From NCBI GenBank assembly GCA_029262875.1, contig JAJCYO010000104.1:1-43501 (forward strand): a stretch of DNA of 43,501 nucleotides, in the 5' to 3' direction. This document shows, in pieces, positions 37,577 through 43,501 of the stretch. Position 1 is the stretch's first letter, and every line of letters starts with the position of its first letter. The stretch comes from Flavobacteriales bacterium (GTDB lineage: Bacteria; Bacteroidota; Bacteroidia; Flavobacteriales_E; Vicingaceae). The notes below the pieces were generated by a model. It was not told where the DNA came from, searched no databases, and saw nothing but the letters and a program-made list of their open reading frames with translations. A program made the position numbers and the translations under genes.

Positions 37577-38716
37577 ATGAAGTTTGGAACCAAAGCGATA
37601 CACGCTGGTTTAGAATATGATTCAGCTACAGGTGCGATAATGACTCCAATCTATCAAACATCTACTTATGTTCAGGCTGGTATTGGAAATCATAAAGGGT
37701 ATGAGTATTCCAGAACATTAAACCCAACAAGGCATGCTTTGGAGAAAAACATAGCGGCTATAGAAAATGGTAAATACGGAGCATGTTTTGGTTCCGGCTT
37801 AGCGGCTATGGATTGCTTAATCAAGACTCTTAACCCTGGTGATGAAGTGATTTCTACGGATGATTTATACGGTGGTTCTTACCGTATTTTCACTACCATT
37901 TTTCAGAAATATGGCATTAAATTTCACTTTGTTTCGATGAATGATACTTCAGAAATTGAAGTAAAGATGAACAAAAACACTAAATTAATTTGGGTAGAGA
38001 CACCAACTAATCCAATGATGAATATCATAGACATAGAGGCTGTAAGTAAAATTGCCAAGGCAAACAATTGCTTATTGGCGGTTGACAATACTTTCGCTAC
38101 ACCATATCTGCAAAACCCTTTAGATTTAGGGGCTGATGTGGTGATGCATTCGGTTACTAAATACTTGGGAGGACATTCTGATGTAGTAATGGGAGCATTA
38201 ATTTGTAATGATGATGCACTGGCTGAAGAAATTTACAGAATACAAAATAGTAGTGGAGCTGTTTGTGGTCCTCAAGATTCATTTTTAGTATTGAGAGGAA
38301 TAAAAACTTTGCACTTACGTGTTCAAAGACATTGTGAAAATGGGAAAGCGATTGCTAATTTTTTAAGAAACCATCCAAAAATAGATGACGTTTTTTGGCC
38401 AGGATTTGAAAACCATCCAAATCATGATGTGGCGAAAAGACAAATGCGTGATTTCGGTGGAATGGTCTCTTTTACATTGGTAGGAAACCAACTCGAGGAT
38501 GCGTTAAACGTGGTAAAGAAAGTGGAGATTTTTGCTTTGGCAGAATCATTAGGAGGCGTAGAATCGCTAATAGGACATCCAGCAACAATGACCCATGCGG
38601 CTATTCCAAAAGAAGAGAGAGAAAAGACTGGAGTTGTTGACACACTGATCAGGTTAAGTGTGGGAGTAGAGGATGTAGAAGATTTAATTGCTGATTTAGA
38701 GAAAGCATTAAGCTAA
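37577..38716 (+). CDS. cystathionine gamma-synthase/lyase (Cys/Met PLP enzyme)
   Basis: A 379-residue type I PLP enzyme of the trans-sulfuration family. The N-terminus [20 protein letters not shown] and [14 protein letters not shown] are typical; the PLP-binding lysine is Lys195 in [16 protein letters not shown]; the C-terminal block is [18 protein letters not shown] with [12 protein letters not shown]. Gamma-synthase and gamma-lyase cannot be separated by sight. The ATG at 37577 is chosen over an in-frame TTG at 37559 because family members begin at this position. An SDR gene follows after 13 bp. Confidence 0.92.
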   Translation: MKFGTKAIHAGLEYDSATGAIMTPIYQTSTYVQAGIGNHKGYEYSRTLNPTRHALEKNIAAIENGKYGACFGSGLAAMDCLIKTLNPGDEVISTDDLYGGSYRIFTTIFQKYGIKFHFVSMNDTSEIEVKMNKNTKLIWVETPTNPMMNIIDIEAVSKIAKANNCLLAVDNTFATPYLQNPLDLGADVVMHSVTKYLGGHSDVVMGALICNDDALAEEIYRIQNSSGAVCGPQDSFLVLRGIKTLHLRVQRHCENGKAIANFLRNHPKIDDVFWPGFENHPNHDVAKRQMRDFGGMVSFTLVGNQLEDALNVVKKVEIFALAESLGGVESLIGHPATMTHAAIPKEEREKTGVVDTLIRLSVGVEDVEDLIADLEKALS

Positions 38717-38729
38717 ATATAATATAGGT

Positions 38730-39452
38730 ATGAATTATTTTTTTATTACAGGATCAAGTAAAGGGTTGGGTAAATCTTTAACAGAGCTTATCTTAAATGA
38801 TGAGAATAATACGGTTTATGGAATAGCAAGAAGTAGTTCAATCCAACATGATAGGTATATTCACGCCAATCTTGATTTGAGTAGGTTGGATGAGGTAGAA
38901 GCCTTCCAATTCCCGTCTTTAAATGATGCAGATAAGGTTGTATTGGTTAACAATGCTGGTATGGTGGGTGACGTAAAACATGTTGGGAAGATTAACAATC
39001 AGAAGATCATTGAAGCTTATAATTTAAACCTAATCGCTCCAGCAATTTTAGTCAACAACTTTGTGGCAGCATATTCGAATTCAGTAAATGAAAAAATGGT
39101 GCTTAACATTAGTTCTGGAGCTGGTAGAACTCCAATAGATGGATGGAATGTGTATTGTTCTACAAAAGCTGGAATGGATATGTTTAGCCAAGTGTTAAAA
39201 GAGGAAGTAAAAATTGATGATTCCAATATTAAAGTACTGAGCTTGGCCCCAGGAATAATTGACACCAATATGCAAGTTCAGATTAGAGAGGCCGAAGAAT
39301 CAGACTTTTCAAATATTGAAAGATTTATCGAATACAAAAAAGGCGGTGACTTAACATCCCCAGCTATTACAGCACAACAAGTCTTAAGATTTATTGAGGA
39401 AGATGAATTGTCAACAAATGTGATCTGTTCCGTTAGAGATTTAACGGAATAG
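38730..39452 (+). CDS. short-chain dehydrogenase/reductase (SDR)
   Basis: A 240-residue classical SDR. The cofactor motif is TGSSKGLG (residues 7-14), NNAG is at 74-77, the catalytic Ser is in NISSGAG (128-129), and Tyr142/Lys146 are in YCSTK. The basic residue after the dinucleotide loop (ARSSS) hints at NADP(H). The overall form resembles sepiapterin/benzil-reductase-like SDRs, but the substrate is unknown. It lies 13 bp after the PLP enzyme gene and is likely co-transcribed. Confidence 0.88.
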   Translation: MNYFFITGSSKGLGKSLTELILNDENNTVYGIARSSSIQHDRYIHANLDLSRLDEVEAFQFPSLNDADKVVLVNNAGMVGDVKHVGKINNQKIIEAYNLNLIAPAILVNNFVAAYSNSVNEKMVLNISSGAGRTPIDGWNVYCSTKAGMDMFSQVLKEEVKIDDSNIKVLSLAPGIIDTNMQVQIREAEESDFSNIERFIEYKKGGDLTSPAITAQQVLRFIEEDELSTNVICSVRDLTE

Positions 39453-39525
39453 CCCTAATCTAGTCCACTTAGCGACAAAAACGACCGTTACTCAAGTTTT
39501 TAGCAATCAAATAATTAATTTTTAT

Positions 39526-39533
39526 TAAATTTG
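39526..39533 (+). promoter_or_regulatory. -7 element ahead of the first M43 protease gene
   Basis: TAAATTTG fits TAnnTTTG, 50 bases before the ATG at 39584. No clear -33 element. Confidence 0.45.
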
Positions 39534-39583
39534 ATACCATTCAGTTTATACTGATTTTTACAAGGACTAACTTTACTTAAGGC

Positions 39584-41704
39584 ATGAAATCATTGAAATT
39601 AACTTTGTTAACGTTTGGGGCTCTATTAATAGCTGCAAATACCAACGCTCAAAAAAAGTCGGTTGACTGGTGTGTAACTAACGAGCAGACAGAAAAACTT
39701 TATCAAAATAATCCTGCATTAATTCAGCAAGATTTAAATTTAAAACAACAAGTAAGAGATTACATTGATAACAATGGTGGAGCTACGAAGAAGGCTTCTC
39801 CTTGGATAATCCCTGTGGTAGTGCATAACATTACACATGATGGAGGCCAAGGTTATGTTTCTAAGGCAGATATAGAAGCGCAACTGGTTACAATGACAGA
39901 AGATTTTAAGCGATTAAACCCTGACGCAGGTAATACTCGAGCATTGTTCGTTCCTTATGCTGCAGCTATGGATGTTGAGTTCAGATTGGCTCATATCGAT
40001 CCAAATGGAAACTGTACTGAAGGTATTGTAAGAATGGAAGACCCATTAAGTAACTTTCCTGTACCAAGAGATGCGATTAAAAGTGTTAGTTATTGGGATA
40101 GTAAAAAATACTTTAACATATGGGTAATTGATAATATTGAAACTTCAGGTGGAGGATTTATTGCAGGATATGCTCAATTCCCTTCTTCAGGTATTAATTC
40201 TACGTATGGTGTTGTTGTTGTAAATCATGCGTTTGGAGGAGGAGATAGAACCATGACCCATGAAATGGGACATTGTTTTGGTCTGTTGCACACATTCCAA
40301 AGTGGATGTGGAAGCAACTGCTCTAATTCAGGGGATCAAATTTGTGATACACCCCCTGTAGATGTATCTACACAAGGATGTCTTTCCACTCAAAACTCTT
40401 GTAACAATGATGCAAATGGACCAGATCCTTATGGAACAAATGTAGTGGATCAAATAGAGAATTACATGAGCTATGACCAATGTCAAAATATGTTTTCTTT
40501 AGAACAAGCATCAACAATGGCGTTTTATTTAAATTCAACGAGCACCTCCACAGGACTTGCTCAGCTTAGTACACCTGCTAACTTGGCTGCTACAGGAACG
40601 GCAAACCCTTATGGTGCAGTTATCTGTACCCCAATTGCAGATTTTTCATACAATAAAGAATTTTTATGTGAAGGGGATGCCGTTACGTTTACGGATGATT
40701 CATATAATGCTACTCCAACTGGGTGGAATTGGACATTTACTGGAGGAACTCCAGCATCGTCATCTGTCGCTAATCCTACCATTACGTATAACACAGCAGG
40801 GGTTTATAGTGTAACACACCAACCATCTACAACGGCTGGTTCAGGAATCAAAACGAAAACAAATATCATTACAGTAAGTTCTTTAACTGCAGATTATATA
40901 GGACCTATAATCGATGATTTTGAAAATACTACTCAATTTAATAACGATTGGATTATAAACAGTGGAACTGATGCTTACGATTGGCAAAATACAACGGCAG
41001 CATCGGTAAGCGGTTCTCGATCAATTAGGGTAGATAATTTTAGCGCTTCATCGAGTGGTTCTGATGTCGATTACATTGTGAGCCCATCATATGATATTTC
41101 TACTTCTGCAAATAAAACGGTTAAATTTAAAGTGGCGTATGCAAATAGAGCTGCTGGTAATTCGGACCGATTGATGTGCTATTACTCGTTAGACTGTGGT
41201 GGAACATGGTTGTTGAAACTTCCTATTACAAATGGAAATTTAGTGACGGCACCTGATCATGGAAATTCTTTTGTTCCAACTTCTTCAGAATGGGTAGAAA
41301 AAACGATGGATTTTACTTCAGTTGGAACAGCTACAAACATTAGGTTTAAATTTCAATTTGAAGCTGGTGGAGGAAATAATATTTATTTAGAAGATATAAA
41401 TATTGGAGACTTTACCATTGGAGTGGAAGACTTTGATAATATAGGAAGCTTCAATGTGTATCCAAATCCAACGAATTCAAATGCTCAGATTTCTTTTAAC
41501 TTGACGAAAGATGTTAAAAGTTTAAGCATTAAAGTCAGAAACGCGGTTGGTCAGGAAGTAACGAATGTTATCAATGAACAGTCGTTTAGTTCAGGGAAAT
41601 ACACTTTGAAAATTGACGAAGAAAGAAAGTTGTCAGCTGGTATTTACTTTATAGAATTTAAGGCGGACAATAATGTAAAGACTCAAAAATTAATCATACA
41701 ATAA
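39584..41704 (+). CDS. T9SS-exported M43 (pappalysin-like) metalloprotease with PKD domain
   Basis: A 706-residue secreted zinc protease. The signal peptide ends at NTNAQ; a prodomain-like stretch leads to the catalytic domain with HEMGHCFGLLH (His226, Glu227, His230, His236), a Cys-rich insert after it (SGCGSNCSNSGDQICDTPP) and the Met-turn NYMSYDQC. A PKD-like domain follows (IADFSYNKEFLCEGDAVTF to GVYSVTH), then a jelly-roll-like domain (about 440-610) and a T9SS type A sorting domain (FNVYPNPTNSNAQIS to the end). It probably degrades extracellular protein. A close paralog begins 26 bp downstream. Confidence 0.93.
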   Translation: MKSLKLTLLTFGALLIAANTNAQKKSVDWCVTNEQTEKLYQNNPALIQQDLNLKQQVRDYIDNNGGATKKASPWIIPVVVHNITHDGGQGYVSKADIEAQLVTMTEDFKRLNPDAGNTRALFVPYAAAMDVEFRLAHIDPNGNCTEGIVRMEDPLSNFPVPRDAIKSVSYWDSKKYFNIWVIDNIETSGGGFIAGYAQFPSSGINSTYGVVVVNHAFGGGDRTMTHEMGHCFGLLHTFQSGCGSNCSNSGDQICDTPPVDVSTQGCLSTQNSCNNDANGPDPYGTNVVDQIENYMSYDQCQNMFSLEQASTMAFYLNSTSTSTGLAQLSTPANLAATGTANPYGAVICTPIADFSYNKEFLCEGDAVTFTDDSYNATPTGWNWTFTGGTPASSSVANPTITYNTAGVYSVTHQPSTTAGSGIKTKTNIITVSSLTADYIGPIIDDFENTTQFNNDWIINSGTDAYDWQNTTAASVSGSRSIRVDNFSASSSGSDVDYIVSPSYDISTSANKTVKFKVAYANRAAGNSDRLMCYYSLDCGGTWLLKLPITNGNLVTAPDHGNSFVPTSSEWVEKTMDFTSVGTATNIRFKFQFEAGGGNNIYLEDINIGDFTIGVEDFDNIGSFNVYPNPTNSNAQISFNLTKDVKSLSIKVRNAVGQEVTNVINEQSFSSGKYTLKIDEERKLSAGIYFIEFKADNNVKTQKLIIQ

Positions 41705-41730
41705 CTAACATAGAACTAAAAAAATAACTT

Positions 41731-43501
41731 ATGAAAACACTTAAACTAACTTTATTAACTTTTGTGGGATTGGCATTTGCATTCAGTGCAAATGGTCAGG
41801 CTCAAGCTACCGGAGATTGGTGTAAAACGGACCAAAATTTGGAACGGATGCAGCAAGAAAACCCTGCTCTTATTCAACAGATGATGCAAATGCAACAACA
41901 AGTAAGAGATTACATTGACAATGATAATGGTGCGATTAACAGAGCTTCAACTTATGTTATTCCTGTTGTAGTGCATAATATTACACATGATGGGGGGCAA
42001 GGATATGTTTCTAAAGCAGACATCGAAGCTCAATTGGTAACGATGAATGAAGATTTTAACAGATTAAATGCTGATGCATCTAATACAAATCCAGTATTTC
42101 TTCCAGTTGTTGCATCAGTTGATATAGAATTCAGATTGGCTCATATTGATCCAAATGGAAATTGTACTGAAGGAATTGTAAGAATGGAGCATTCATCTAG
42201 CGCTAACTTTTCTGATGGAAACAAAAGTATTAGTTATTGGGATAGTAAGAAATACTTTAACATATGGTTGGTTGACCTTATTAATGGATCAAATCCACCA
42301 AGTTATATTGCAGGTTATGCACAGTTTCCTTCAAGTGGGATAGACAATACCTATGGTGTTGTTGTTGATGATACTTTTTTTGGTGGGGGTTCTAGAACAA
42401 TGACACATGAAGTAGGACATTGTTTTGGGTTAGCACATACTTTCCAAAGTGGATGTGGAAATAACTGCTCCAATTCTGGAGATTGGATATGTGATACACC
42501 ACCAGTATCAACTTCAACTCAAGGTTGTCTATCAACTCAAAACTCATGTTCAAATGACAACAATGGACCAGATCCTTTTGGAACAACAAACATGGTTGAT
42601 CAAATTAATAACTACATGAGTTATGATGCATGTCAAAACATGTACACGTTAGAGCAAAAATCTGCTATGGAGTTTTATTTAAATTCAACGAGTACATCTC
42701 AAGGATTAGCACAATTAAACACGCCAGCAAATAGAGCTGCTACAGGTACTGCAGATCCTTATAACCCTGCAATTTGTGCACCTATTGCTGATTTCACTTA
42801 CGATAAAGAATTCATTTGTGAAGGTGCTTCTGTTACCTATACTGATAACTCTTACAACGCAACTCCAACAAGCTTTAGCTGGATTTTTACTGGAGGTACG
42901 CCAGGTACATCATCAGCTGCTAATCCAACTATTGTTTACAATACTGCTGGTGTTTATAGTGTAACACATCAACCAGGAACAACAGCTGGAAGTGGAAATG
43001 AAGTAAAAACAAACATTATAACAGTAAGTTCTTTAACTGCTGATTATGTTGGACCAATAATCGATGGACTTGAAAGTTCAACTCAGTTCAATAATGATTA
43101 TTGGATTAACAATATTTCAGGTCAAACATGGCAAAGTAATAATCAAGCTGCTGCAACAGGTAGTAGATCGGTTAGAATTATGAATTACTTTACAGGTACT
43201 TCAGGGCAACTTGATGAATTAATTAGCCCATCGTTTGATATCTCTGCTACAACAACAAAAACAATGACGTTTAAGCAAGCTTTTGTTAGAAAAACAAGTG
43301 CAGATACAGATAAATTGTTGGTTTATTATTCAACAGATTGTGGTGCAACATGGGCTCTTAAATTGCCATTAACAGTAGGTAATTTAAAAACTGGACCAGA
43401 TCAAACTAGTCTTTTTACTCCAGGAGCATCTGATTGGGTACAAAGATCAGTGAGTTTGACTTCAATAGGTTCTTCAACTAACGTAAGGTTTAAGTTTGCA
43501 T
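41731..43501 (+). CDS. second M43 metalloprotease paralog, cut by the window end
   Basis: The frame opens with ATG at 41731 and stays open for 590 codons to the last base, so the C-terminus (expected sorting domain) is missing. Layout equals the preceding gene: signal peptide (MKTLKLTLLTFVGLAFAFSA), VIPVVVHNITHDGGQGYVSK, zinc motif HEVGHCFGLAH with first His again at residue 226, SGCGNNCSNSGDWICDTPP, Met-turn NYMSYDAC, and the PKD-like domain from IADFTYDKEFICEG. Nucleotide identity to the first copy is visibly high in the catalytic and PKD parts and lower in the prodomain and jelly-roll part. This is a tandem duplication; both copies keep all zinc ligands. Confidence 0.93.
   Translation, partial: MKTLKLTLLTFVGLAFAFSANGQAQATGDWCKTDQNLERMQQENPALIQQMMQMQQQVRDYIDNDNGAINRASTYVIPVVVHNITHDGGQGYVSKADIEAQLVTMNEDFNRLNADASNTNPVFLPVVASVDIEFRLAHIDPNGNCTEGIVRMEHSSSANFSDGNKSISYWDSKKYFNIWLVDLINGSNPPSYIAGYAQFPSSGIDNTYGVVVDDTFFGGGSRTMTHEVGHCFGLAHTFQSGCGNNCSNSGDWICDTPPVSTSTQGCLSTQNSCSNDNNGPDPFGTTNMVDQINNYMSYDACQNMYTLEQKSAMEFYLNSTSTSQGLAQLNTPANRAATGTADPYNPAICAPIADFTYDKEFICEGASVTYTDNSYNATPTSFSWIFTGGTPGTSSAANPTIVYNTAGVYSVTHQPGTTAGSGNEVKTNIITVSSLTADYVGPIIDGLESSTQFNNDYWINNISGQTWQSNNQAAATGSRSVRIMNYFTGTSGQLDELISPSFDISATTTKTMTFKQAFVRKTSADTDKLLVYYSTDCGATWALKLPLTVGNLKTGPDQTSLFTPGASDWVQRSVSLTSIGSSTNVRFKFA

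Overview
This window is AT-rich, gene-dense chromosomal DNA from a member of the Bacteroidota, most likely a free-living, probably marine, Flavobacteriales bacterium. The evidence is type IX secretion (T9SS) genes (SprE/PorW, PorP/SprF), several proteins with T9SS type A or type B C-terminal sorting domains, an ATP synthase operon lacking atpD/atpC, a PafA-type phosphatase, DUF2723 and DUF5777 proteins, and recurrent TAnnTTTG promoter elements. I see no rRNA, tRNA, CRISPR array, insertion sequence or prophage, and no gene-free stretch longer than about 170 bases.

Layout. 1-2484 (+): the end of a DUF2723 membrane glycosyltransferase-like protein and an FkbM methyltransferase. 2471-8134 (-): a very large multi-pass histidine kinase and a T9SS-exported Asp-box protein. 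8234-16982 (-): one long co-directional block, in transcription order sprE, bactofilin, atpZ, an AtpI-like DUF6168 protein, then (from its own promoter) atpB-E-F-H-A-G, ending in a strong hairpin terminator. A LytM/M23 peptidase diverges from sprE at 17135-18001 (+). 17998-20554 (-): a glutaryl-CoA dehydrogenase-like enzyme followed by a membrane-anchored SGNH hydrolase. 20687-24019 (+): a five-gene cluster of a secreted cupredoxin, a monohaem cytochrome c lipoprotein, YceI, a DUF5777 beta-barrel and a sterol-desaturase-family di-iron membrane enzyme, behind a promoter with an FNR-box-like palindrome. 24073-26375 (-): rnpA-yidD-ctpA. 26450-29710 (+): PAP2 phosphatase, crcB, pafA and a lipoprotein with overlapping stop/start codons. 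29843-31795 (+): gyrB with a terminator. 31900-37409 (-): a DUF1801 protein and a small secreted protein/type B adhesin/PorP-SprF operon. 37577-39452 (+): a cystathionine gamma-synthase/lyase and an SDR. 39584-43501 (+): two tandem paralogous M43 metalloproteases, the second cut by the window edge.

Themes. Surface export by T9SS recurs: one component (SprE), one accessory outer-membrane protein (PorP/SprF) and at least four complete cargo proteins. The most interesting candidate system is the redox/lipid cluster at 20687-24019, whose parts are recognisable but whose joint job I do not know. Other points are the fusion of T9SS, bactofilin and ATP synthase genes into one transcription block, the perfect 15-bp hairpin directly after atpE, and the coupling of a fluoride channel with two phosphatases. 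All function calls come from motif and family recognition by eye; no database search was run.
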